Below are positions 54,414 through 63,754 of a stretch of DNA of 64,000 bases, piece by piece. Every line of letters begins with the position of its first letter. Position 1 is the first letter of the stretch. Position numbers and translations under genes: made by a program. Location: assembly GCA_021613335.1 (NCBI GenBank), contig JAJTWR010000136.1, forward strand, positions 1,624,001-1,688,000. Reading direction: 5' to 3'. The notes under the pieces were generated by a model, which was given only the letters and a program-made list of their open reading frames with translations, ran no database searches and was not told the origin of the DNA. The stretch comes from Whitmania pigra (Eukaryota > Annelida > Clitellata > Hirudinida > Haemopidae).

Positions 54414-54858
54414 TGTTCGAAAAACCCCCGCCCTTGATACTTGACAACGATAACCCCAACCGAAAGAATGCTTCACGCATTTCATAAACATTATCAATAT
54501 AACGAATTAAAGCAATTAGAGCAATCTAATGATTGGTAATTCCAAATAATGAATGATTGATAGTTAATTATTTAGTTTAGTTTAATTAATAAACATTTAT
54601 GATACCTATGATATATTTTGAATCTTTACAAAGTTATAAATTTCTGCAAAACCAAATTTACTTTTTTAAAAATGAAGAACATAAAAACAATAATAATAAA
54701 TTTATATAAGGCTTAAATATTTTCAGACGACCCAGCTTAAAATTAACTAATCCAATTAATTATCTTAAATCGGGATGAGTATTTCCATACCCTAACCAGC
54801 AACAGCCATGGCTGATAATTATTCGTAAGCGCTCACTGTGGCTGGGTAAGATCTAGGT

Positions 54859-55373
54859 CAGGGGTACTCAAACTTTTTTGGCCGGGGTCCACATTACGTA
54901 ATTTTCAGATAGGTGGCGGTCCACAAGGGTCAAAGTCATGCGGACCGGGGGGGGGGGTGGGTAAAGTAAAAAGTAATGAATTAATATTAAAATGCTGTCA
55001 GACTTTTTATTTAGTGTGATGCATGGAACTGTTTGTCCTTCATGACTTCTATGATATTTGGAGAATAGCTAGTAATTGCAATTCTCAAACAATTTCCAAG
55101 ATGTACATCAGTTAATTGACTTTGATTTTTAAACTTGATAATGTTCATAGTTGAAAATGATGATTCACAGGTTGATCCAAATATTGTCAGAACTGATAAA
55201 GCCAATTTCTTGGAGCAAGGGTATTGACCCTCAATTACAAACGTAGACCAGAATTCAGAATTTTTTAACTTTTTAAATTTTTAAATTTATTTTTTTGGAA
55301 ATAATTGGAGGTCCACTTAAAAGCTATCGGCGGTCCGGATTGTGGACCGCGGTCCGCAGTTTGAGTACCCCTG
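54859..55373 (-). mobile_element. hAT MITE with exact 8-bp TSD
   Basis: ATCTAGGT is duplicated at 54851-54858 and 55374-55381. The inverted ends both start CAGGGGTACTCAAACT and are followed by GGTCCAC/GGACCGC words. 515 bp. A 64-codon minus-strand ORF (55011-55205) reads LSVLTIFGSTCESSFSTMNI and the following dimerisation motif SQLTDVHLGNCLRIAI, so the element is a deletion derivative that kept the transposase C-terminus. It lies 440 bases upstream of the NIF3L1 start. Confidence 0.93.
55011..55205 (-). pseudogene. hAT dimerisation-domain fragment within MITE
   Basis: 64 codons with FGSTCESSFSTMNIIKFKNQ and DVHLGNCLRIAITSYSPNI, the GTF2IRD2/SPIN-like hAT C-terminus. The usual tyrosine/valine pair before CE is missing (FGST-CES). 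Same branch as 38690-38890. Confidence 0.8.
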
Positions 55374-55489
55374 ATCTAGGTCACAGCGCAGTTAATCGTT
55401 TTGGAGATCTCTTCGTTTAAAAACTAATAATTGTCGTTGTACTACGCAATTAAGTCAATTAATTTAATATTAATTAAATAGATATATAA

Positions 55490-55580
55490 CCTAAACCTAA
55501 CCCAAAGCCAACTCAAACCTTAAAATCGTTAAATTATTAATCCTAACACTAACCCAAACCCAACCCTAACCCCAGACATT
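55490..55580. repeat. Degenerate telomere-like CCCTAA repeats
   Basis: ACCTAAACCTAACCCAAAGC near 55492 and CTAACCCAAACCCAACCCTA near 55550, i.e. imperfect (CCCTAA)n separated by about 35 bp of non-repeat. The strand reads TTAGGG on the complement, the ancestral animal telomere unit. Confidence 0.6.
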
Positions 55581-56329
55581 AAGTTAAGATGTAATAAAAC
55601 GGAGGTGACTAAAAATAGACGAAGAATGTTCGGACCCGCAACGGCTTGGCGTCTACATCGCTCGAGAAGTTGTGAAGAAAGCAGAAACCGAACAGAGCCA
55701 ACGAGTTCCCTATCTCCTATTCAAAAGATGCCTCAAAACATTGTACCTGCATTCCCTCGTTCAGAGAGAGTTGGCCACATTCTACAAGCCTACATTACAA
55801 ATGAGAAAATATGAAAATGACTCAATTCAGACCAATATCGCTGTTGAATGTAGAGTGGGAAATATTTTTCTCTATCTCGGCATCGAAGCTCAAGAAGTTG
55901 GTGATATCTAAATATTAAGTGGATATTTCAGCAGAGCCGCGAAAGAAAAAAGTGCAAATTCGAAACTTTTTCTGGGCCCCCCTTTCCACCACTAGCCATA
56001 TTTAGATGATTCAATTAAAAAAGCCAAAGGTATAAAATAATGGATTGATATTAATTGCTCAAACTTAATAAAATATAAAGACAAAAACAGAAATAAAAAT
56101 TTCTTAATTTTCATTTCCTCTCTCTAAAATGATTATACCTCCCCACAGCGTTGCCGTAAGTACTCCAAAAATGTACTTAAGTATAAGTATAAGTACTTGG
56201 GCTGAATGTATTTATAAGTACAAGTACAAGTACGTTGTAGCCAATGTACTTAAGTATAAATACAAGTATAAGTACTTTAGCTTCATTGAACAGAAATAAT
56301 ATTCGTTATCTTCAATACAATGTTAAGAC

Positions 56330-56870
56330 AAGTGTAACAGAATTTACATTTACCAATAAAATTGTTTATTTTTCTTTAAAAGAAGCAATTTCTCAAAATA
56401 TTGGCCACAGAGTCTGTTACGCTGAAGAGTCGGTATAAGACCAGCTTGACTGAATAGCCTTTCAACAGGTGCAGATGATGGAATGGTTGTGTTGAACTTG
56501 AGAACAACTTTTTTGACTGCTGGATACCTACATGCAATAGCCAGAAATTATAAGTTATTAACAAATTATATAAATTATGAAACTCAACTATTTTCATAAC
56601 ATAATTTATAAAATTACAATGTGTACCTGTTCAGCTGATTTATGTCGTGTGATGGATCATTCAAGTACTGAACTGCTTCCACTGTGAATGAAGAATCATT
56701 ACTACCAGAATCTGGTTCATAAAAACCATAATAATCTCTGATGGTGTCACAACCGATGGTTCTTGGATAGAGTTTGTTTCATTCATGCGTTTGACTTCAG
56801 CAACAAACAGTTCTTCACACACCTTACGATATCACAGAAGTCAACAAATTTAGTGTGTGCGAGAAACATG
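56330..56870 (-). pseudogene. hAT transposase C-terminal region (ZBED-like)
   Basis: Minus strand near 56380-56530 in changing frames: YPAVKKVVLKFNTTIPSSAP then VERLFSQAGLI and NRLCGQYFEKLLLLK, the dimerisation domain of ZBED-type hAT proteins. An upstream piece with VCEELFVAEVKRMNE lies near 56760-56830. A splice or frameshift lies near 56540. Confidence 0.7.
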
Positions 56871-57024
56871 TTAATGAGAAGGCAGATAAATACATGATTC
56901 TGATTCCGTCTGCTCAAAAAACTGTGATATTTCTAAATGGCTATTAGTCTCAATGTCGCATCCATCAGATGGTTCCAGGCAGGCAAAGACTACATAAAGC
57001 TTCAATATTTTCTCCATCATCCAA

Positions 57025-57105
57025 TAAAACCGTAAAACCGTCCGAGCTGCACACAGCCTTAATGAGATGAAAAATAAGAGACATAGCTCCACCCCATAAG
57101 CAAAA
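57025..57105. repeat. Inverted duplicate inside hAT, left copy
   Basis: CCGAGCTGCACACAGCCTTA through TAGCTCCACCCCATAAGCAA is the complement, with few changes, of 59370-59455. The copies face each other 2.3 kb apart and bracket most of the non-coding centre. Confidence 0.7.
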
Positions 57106-57639
57106 TTAGCTATAATGATTAAAAGTAAATATATATTTAACTAAAGGTTTACCGATATGTCGCGAGGTGTCTCTACTAAATTTTTAAAATTTGACATGAC
57201 TAGAAGTTTTTCATAAATGTACATTATTTTGAAGAATATAAAAATATAGCACGATTATCTATTATAAAGTGATTGGAAAAAACATTTTCATCGGTACTTA
57301 GTAGTAGCAGCTTGCAATTCTAATAGTTTATGATGAAATGATATGCGACCAATGTTCTCTAATTTCTTATCAGTGTGCGCGATAAAACTACAGTTTCGAG
57401 CGGCGCATTTTCATGCTTGAGCTTATTGGGTAGCCCTGAAAACGGTTGTTTTGGAACCCACAAGACAATATTTTCTCAGACGGGATAGTATTCCCGGATA
57501 AGTTCCAGGTTACGCTGGAAACAAGAGTACCTGTTCCCAAGGCTATGCCAAAGGAACTGATCCAGTTATGATTCTATATGAATGTCTGAGATCCTATGCA
57601 TCCTCTTAAACTTGTCTTTAGCTCACCTCCACAAGTTCT

Positions 57640-57925
57640 CAACCACGTTTGGAGCGACAAACCGAGTGGTTCAATGTGGCATGTGCTAAACCTATGACAG
57701 CCGACATAACAAGGACATACAGAAGCTTGCGTCGACAAAGAACAAATTCCAATGTGCCTCTAGAAGGAAGGAGGTTCTAATTTATAGATTCTGAGTTGAA
57801 AAATATGCTCTGAATCAACATCTGTTTCTCTTTAAAAAAAAAAACATCATCAGGTGTGCCCTCAGGAAGATGAAATGTCCGGCACAGTCTGTCCTGAGGA
57901 AAGAAATTAGATTCAAAACAGCTTT
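57640..57925 (+). pseudogene. LINE tail fragment, relative of 2560-2800
   Basis: FQCASRRKEVLI and NQHLFLFKK on the plus strand match FQCVSRRKEVLI and NCYLFQMK of the LINE piece at 2335-2990. Short and frameshifted; an insertion within the inner hAT. Confidence 0.5.
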
Positions 57926-58404
57926 TTATGAACGCAGAGGCACCACTCGCCCGCCTTCACTGCTCTCTCTGGTTCCGTCGCTGTTTTTTGCTACTTCGCT
58001 ATTTTCGTTGAATCTGGGGGATATAGTAAAGTGAATTATTAACACGAATAAGAAATAAAAAAAAATATTTAATATCATTAGCAAATGATGTTTACATAAA
58101 AAGTTAGCCATAAGTTGTTAACAAGATATATGGCTTATTATTTTTTAAATTTAAAGGATGACAGATATTTGTTTGTTTGTATTATGTTACAGTTCGAGAT
58201 TGTACGAAAAACTGTTTATTTTACAAAAACCGTATTCGGGTGGCAGAATCGGACACAAAAGTTGAGGTCGATATGCTCTTTTCAATAAAACTACAGAAAA
58301 TTTAAAGCTGAAAAAAGGTTTCATACAAAATACATATCTTACAATATATTTACAAATTAGCGTCTTAGCTTGCCCACAAATAATGATTTGAAACTTATAA
58401 CATA

Positions 58405-59105
58405 TTTGATCATGAAGAAGGTCGCATTTTGATGCTTTCCGGAAAAGTTGTCGATACTTAAAGCAAGTTTACAACGAATTTCGGAAAAAATTAAAAATCT
58501 GGCCAGTGTGATTTTAAAAAGAATGTTTGATGATTATTTTGGTTTAATTTATTTTGATATTGATTGAGCAACTAAAAAGATTTTTGATCATGAAGTTGTT
58601 GCATTTTGTTGTTTTTTCAGAAAAGTTACAGAACAATTATGCAAATTTAAACAAAGAAAAAATAAAAATCTGGTCAGTGCGATTTTAAGAGGATTGTTTG
58701 ATGATTATTTTGGTGTAAGTTATTTTGACATTGGTTGAGCAACTAAAAAGATTTTTGACCATGAATTTGTTGCATTTTGTTGTTTTTCCGAAAAGTTGAG
58801 GTTAAATTATGCAAGTTTACAACGAATTACGAAACAAAATTAAAAATCTGGCCTTGGCGAATTTAAGAGGAATGTTTGATAATTATTTTGATATAATATA
58901 TTTTGACATTGGCTGAGCAACTAAAAAGATTTTTGACCATGAAGTTGTCGTATTTTGGTGTTTTTCGTTAAAGTTAAATTATTCAAATTTAAAAAAAAAT
59001 TAAAAATCTGGACAGTGCGATTTTAAAATTAATGCTTGTAGATTATTTTGGTGTAATTTAATTTGACATTGGTTGAGTAGTTAAACAGATTTTTGAACCT
59101 GCTAG
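58405..59105. repeat. Minisatellite, about four copies of a ~170-bp unit
   Basis: Units begin near 58405, 58578, 58750, 58928, with a partial end at 59090. Each contains AAAGATTTTTGA-CATGAAG, GTTTTTC-GAAAAGTT, AAAAATCTGG-CAGTG and TGATTATTTTGG. Unit length varies between about 160 and 178 bp. No coding frame runs through the units. Confidence 0.85.
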
Positions 59106-59369
59106 CGTCGTAACATAGGCTTTTAACAATGGGCTCTCGCCCTGCTAGCCTTATTCGAGTTCCCAACTTTCATACAGACATCTTGAGACATCTCGATAAA
59201 CCTCAAAACATTTAACATAGATTTGCAAACATTTGTGACATTTAGAAATTATTTATTTATTGGCGTTATTAATGTTATTTTTTAAATAACTTAATATTAT
59301 TTTTAAAGTACTATATTATCAATATGTATTGGAAAACACTTACTTTTAATAAATTTTAATCACTTTAGG

Positions 59370-59455
59370 TGGAGCTAATTTTGTTTATGGGGTGGAGCTA
59401 TCTCCCTTATTTTTCATCTCATTAAGGCTGTGTGCAGCTCGGACTGTTTTACCCA
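59370..59455. repeat. Inverted duplicate inside hAT, right copy
   Basis: GGAGCTAATTTTGTTTATGG through TGTGCAGCTCGGACTGTTTT, the complement of 57025-57105. A 61-codon ORF on the minus strand covers it; no motif recognised. Confidence 0.7.
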
Positions 59456-60291
59456 ATACTATTTTATTGAAGTAAGTTTTAACAACTAAAGGGTAAACTA
59501 CGTCAACTTCCCTGCTTTCGGAACGCTCAAATAGTTCGGCCATCTTGCAACAAATGTAAACAAACGACAATACAAAGAGAACAAAGGAAACATAGAGAAA
59601 GGCATATAGTAAAGGAAACGCCGAAGATTAGAAATCAAAACATTAGGACTTTCATTTTAAAAATTTTTTATTTAAAAATAAAATTTAAAAGTACTTAAAA
59701 TGTACTTATTAATAATTATTAAAAATGTATTTAAATACTAAGTACTAAGTACACAATCTTGAAAGGACTTAAATATAAATACTCAAGTAGAACAAATGTA
59801 CTTAAATACGTACTTAAGTACTCGGCATCACTGCCTCCCCCATATACAAAAAACTCTGGATTTAGAAAAATTAGGTGGGCCTTCATGTAAGAGGTTCAGA
59901 GAGAATTTTCCTTTGTTCCCTTTCAGCATCAAAGTAACAATAAAAATTTCACGCGTATTTGCCCATTTACATTTTGAGTTCCAATGTTTATGGGCCCCTA
60001 AACTTTTCTAGGCCCCGCTGAACCTTCTTCTCTTGGGGCCTGCATTTCAGTCAAAAAGGGAGTCATTCCACGTTATATCGAACATACCTCGATCATCTGG
60101 AAAGCTATCCAGAGAGTCAAGGGGAACCGACTGAGTCTGTACGTCGTGTGGCTGGACCTAGTGAACGCATGAGGGTCCGTGCCACACCAGCTCCTAAGGA
60201 AAACATTGGAGGCCCATTTCAGGAATACTTTAACTGGTTCATGATGCGGTTATCCACCAAGACGTACGAGGCGAGTGCCTCTGGAGGTTGG

Positions 60292-60408
60292 AATAGCTAT
60301 GGTGTCATATGTGTAAAATTATATTACATAAAATCATGTAATGTATGTTTTATGTATATTACATAAAATCATGTAATATAATTTTACACATATGACACCA
60401 TAGCTATT
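60292..60408. repeat. Perfect 38-bp inverted repeat (hairpin)
   Basis: 60292-60329 and 60371-60408 are exact complements (AATAGCTATGGTGTCATATG and onward), with a 41-base spacer that itself carries two ATTACATAAAATCATGTAAT-type palindromes. It falls inside the LINE RT region and interrupts it. MITE-like or a local inverted duplication. Confidence 0.85.
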
Positions 60409-60834
60409 ACATGATTTTATGTAATATAATTTTATAATATTTATAAAATGGCATCCGCTATCTTTGGATGCCAAGTCCAAAGTAGTTTTGATCAATAAAG
60501 TCATTCATCTCTTGAATCATCACTCGGAACACGACATGTGGAGTGCACAATTTCTCCTTCCTTATTTTTACTGGCGATGCAGATCCTACTGAAGGCAGTC
60601 GGGTCTCGTATTCCAGAGGAGCACATTCGTAAAGGTGTGTACATGCCTCCAATAAGAAGCTAACAAAAAGAAGGTTGTCCAAAATGGCCTGGACAAATTT
60701 AACGACTTTCCAGGGTGTTGTCGAATGGCAAATTCGAGAAATCTCGCTCAGGTAAGCAGGAACTTGATTTCAGCATTTCCCAAGAAGAAGGGGGGAGCAA
60801 ACCCTTCCACAGCTTGAGAAGATGACCTTTTTTT

Positions 60835-61458
60835 TTGCTTTTAGCCATAATTCAGGAGGGAGCAAATCTCGCAAAACGTGAGGAGATGACCTTTTTTGGG
60901 TCCGGTCTAAAACCGTTGCCCCCTGCCGTACCCCCCCAAATTACGTCCATGATGGTGAGGGGGAAAACTCGCAAGGTCGTCTTCTTCAATGTAGCGGAAC
61001 AGTCTGAGTATTGTAAGACACTGAACTTCGCCCTACTTGCGTCATCAAACACAAGCTCTAGGAGTACAAGACAAGGAATACATAACACTAAACTCCTCCC
61101 ATTTGCACCATCGCATACACCCGACTCTAGGGACGCTAGGCATGCGAGACGGGGAATGCAGAACACTGAACTTCGCCCCACAACTTCTCCCGGCTACAAG
61201 TGTTCGTCTCCTACCTCGCATGGTTTTGGCAATCCAGAAGAGGAGCTTCATATAAGGATGGACAATGTTGAGAATGAGGACAATGCTGAGCAGAGGGAGA
61301 GTTTCGCAAACATCAAAGAAGTCACGCCAATATCCGATGAGCCAGTTCCGTGCACGGTTGCCTCGTTGGTGTCGGTTCGAAAGAGAACCGAGGAAATAAT
61401 TAAAGGAGTGACTTTGGACTCTACCAATAGAGACCAGAGTGGAGTCTCCTCGCGTTGA
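60835..61458 (+). CDS. Unrecognised 207-residue ORF with internal repeats
   Basis: Opens with MLLAIIQEGANLAKREEMTF; an internal Met at residue 39 (MMVRGKTRKVVFFN) is an alternative start. Residues about 60-120 contain 2.3 copies of a ~22-26-residue unit starting T/NTxL or TLNFA (DNA unit about 68-78 bp, from ACACTGAACTTCGCCC near 61018, 61085 and 61163). The C-terminal half is acidic with RKRTEEIIKGV. The frame closes at 61458, but another frame continues with SVKELDRNDGCERFELEVAE to 61617, suggesting a frameshift. GC-richer than its surroundings. Probably the N-terminal region of a LINE; not recognised. Confidence 0.3.
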   Translation: MLLAIIQEGANLAKREEMTFFGSGLKPLPPAVPPQITSMMVRGKTRKVVFFNVAEQSEYCKTLNFALLASSNTSSRSTRQGIHNTKLLPFAPSHTPDSRDARHARRGMQNTELRPTTSPGYKCSSPTSHGFGNPEEELHIRMDNVENEDNAEQRESFANIKEVTPISDEPVPCTVASLVSVRKRTEEIIKGVTLDSTNRDQSGVSSR

Positions 61459-61639
61459 GGAATCGGTGAAGGAACTGGACAGGAACGACGGTTGCGAGCG
61501 ATTTGAGTTGGAGGTGGCCGAATTCAATTCAGCGGTGGATGACGTGGAGGTCAAGGCTGCGGATATCATTGCAGTGAAAAATGGAGATGTTTACAGTAAA
61601 GTGCTCGACGGTCATTGAGTCAATGTTATGCCCATGCCT

Positions 61640-62740
61640 TAAATTTGGAAATGGGTGACGTCACCAAAAAAGCGGTTGAAGTTGTTACTTTATTTGGGGT
61701 TTTAAACACATGTGCAGTCTTTCTTCGGTAATCATATTTACGATTCAATGTTTGGCCTGAATTTAGAAAATTGAAATCTGTAATTGGTGAAATAAGCTGG
61801 TGGGCAAAAGTCAGAGTCTTACTAAAATATTTGGAAATTTCTTAATCAAACCTTCCAATCAAGAAACACAAGTTATCGATTTTTTTTTACATTGACATGC
61901 TACAAACATTTCATGATATTTCTACATCAAACAAATTCAATAATGATGTCCGATACAGAGCAAAGCTCTGTTAAATTCATTGACAAGTTTTGAATTTATT
62001 CTAATGGCACAATTATTTTTGAAAATATTTGACCACACAACACCATTATCGGAATATTTGCAAACAATTGGAATGGATATACTACGAGCCTATAAGATGG
62101 TTCAAGACTGTATCAATGAATTAAGCCAAGTAGATTGAAATAATGATTCCATTTTTCAAGCAGCTACAAATTTAAAAAATTTGCAAACGGAGAACAAGAA
62201 AAAAGAAATATCGACATTGAAGTGCAGACGGTTTTGAAAGAAAAATGAATTATAGCCAACCAACCACTTGAAAGCGCGAATGTTCACCAGTTATGGATTA
62301 AGTACTTAATAGTTTAAAACAGAGATTCTCTGAGCATGGTTGTCTTTAGGTTGATTTCTCTTGTTTAGATCAAAGAAATTTTCAGAAATTTTGTAAAGAA
62401 TGCCTAGTGATGCACTGCAGCACCTGAGTGGGCTGCTCAAAAAATTTGATGATACTGTAACAAAAGATCAGCTTCATACTGAATTATTGGATTTTGCAAG
62501 GAAATGGGAAAATTTTCAAACAACTCTTGAAGATGAACGTAATTTGATCTTGAAATGGAAGTATCGGACTTTGTCTCAGACAACATTCAACAATCTGAAT
62601 CAGTAGAATTACTTGAAAATATCATTACTAATCCAACAGTTGAAAACAGCAACAACCACATAAATAAATGCAAATTTTGCAAAACATGTGTTTGTTGTTA
62701 TTTTGTTCTCCAGAAGTTTAATTTGAATAGTCTTGCTTAG
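61640..62740 (+). pseudogene. hAT-type (ZMYM1/DUF4371-like) transposase remnant
   Basis: Plus strand: SEYLQTIGMDILRAYKMVQD (catalytic-core segment, SxxLQ...DIxxA) near 62050-62120; DALQHLSGLLKKFDDTVTKD with QLHTELLDFARKWENF at 62405-62520; and LQKFNLNSLA near 62710-62738, where the ZMYM1-like domain continues. Frameshifts in between. The dimerisation end is missing here. Same branch as the piece at 40080-40660. Confidence 0.65.
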
Positions 62741-62967
62741 CCCGATTACTCTAGCAGCGGTCCGCAGCGGTGAGGGGGTCCGGTTTTTCGCAAAATTTGA
62801 GTCTCGTAAACATAGAAATTATATAAATGATACATATTTCGAAAGGGGAGATAATGATCTTTCTGAATATTATAAAATTATTAAATTTACTATATTTTAT
62901 TATTATAAAAATTGCTTGCAAAAATTAATTTGTTATAAACTAAAACTTTTTAACATAGAAATCTATT

Positions 62968-63140
62968 GTGGTTTGTATCATCTTGTAGGGCTAATAAATA
63001 TCTTCAAAATGACATATACCATGGTCCAATTCCATGTGCCAAAGCTGAGATATCACGCCTCAAAATTTTACAGACGACTGAAACACTGCGGTTATGTCTT
63101 GTGGCTTAAGTGACTTATAAAACATGTGACTGCTACGATA
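62968..63140 (+). repeat. Direct repeat W, copy 1
   Basis: About 170 bp from ATCATCTTGTAGGGCTAATA to ACTTATAAAACATG, repeated at 63324-63495 with about 90% identity. The spacing is 350 bp. The intervening segment has another ATCTTCAAAATGACA-ATA word. Confidence 0.85.
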
Positions 63141-63323
63141 TCTATTTAGCACTGTAGTGCTGACATTTATCTTCAAAATGACACATAAAGTTATTAAATT
63201 ACTCGCTTTTGAATAGAGATATCCCACTTCAATGCGTCACGAATGATGACCGCCCAAGCAGTTTATATGGTTTCCGACGTCGCCAGGTAGACCGTATGGG
63301 CTGCATGGAAACCTAGTACGGCA

Positions 63324-63495
63324 TATATCATCTTGTAGGGCTAATAAATATCTGCAAAAATGACATATACCATGGCACAATTCTATCTACCAAAGTTGAG
63401 ATATCACGCCTCAAAGTTTTACAGACGACCGAAACACTGCGGTTATATCTTGTGGCTTAAGTGACTTGTAAAACATGGAATTGTTGTGATATCAT
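63324..63495 (+). repeat. Direct repeat W, copy 2
   Basis: Second copy of 62968-63140. Differences are scattered point changes plus one A insertion in the CAAAAATGACATATACCATG block. No ORF spans both. Confidence 0.85.
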
Positions 63496-63754
63496 CTTAA
63501 AACTCATAATATAATTGTTGTGGTGGCGCAGTAATGAAGGTTATTATTGCATAATTAATTTTTGGTGATAATTACAATAAAATTAGTAATATAATTATCA
63601 TAACATTTTTGATCTGTTGTGTTACCAATTATGCAGCTCCATCGATTATTGATAATAAAGTACACTTAGTACACCAAAATACCTAGTTAACCACATTAAT
63701 ATAACAATACTCTAATTTATTTAGAATTTATTTTTTTTACAAAATATAGGGAAA

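Larger units (their letters stand above)
56146..59833 (-). mobile_element. hAT transposon, 3.7 kb (inner)
   Basis: The flanks CCTCCCCA (56138-56145) and CCTCCCCC (59834-59841) form an 8-bp duplication with one change. The ends are CAGCGTTGCCGTAAGTACT and, on the complement, CAGTGATGCCGAGTACTTAA. Both subterminal regions carry many AAGTAC and CTTAAGTA words, likely transposase-binding repeats. The minus strand has a degraded transposase; the centre carries a minisatellite. Of near-autonomous length, but not intact. Confidence 0.8.
55932..60042. mobile_element. hAT MITE (outer), containing a second hAT
   Basis: TATTTCAG (55924-55931) and CATTTCAG (60043-60050) flank it, an 8-bp duplication with one mismatch lying exactly where the LINE reading breaks. 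The ends are CAGAGCCGCGAAAG and, on the complement, CAGGCCCCAAGAGAA. GGGCCCCC and GGGGCCC words lie about 45 and 65 bases in from the two ends. Without the inner hAT it would be about 415 bp. Confidence 0.65.
55620..60730 (+). pseudogene. zf-RVT LINE, reverse transcriptase region, split by hAT elements
   Basis: Plus strand. The left portion (55620-55931) has pre-RT VPYLLFKRCLKTLYLHSLVQ-like reading and then FRPISLLNVEWEIFFSISAS. It continues at 60043 with VKKGVIPRYIEHTSIIWKAI and LSLYVVWLDLVNA followed by a stop and GSVPHQLL (the RT motif normally containing NAYGSVPH), then CTISPSLFLLAMQILLKAV and GKGVYMPPIRS-like reading to about 60690. The interruption is the hAT at 55932-60042. A palindromic insertion lies at about 60290-60410. 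Same family as 14750-16480. Confidence 0.72.
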
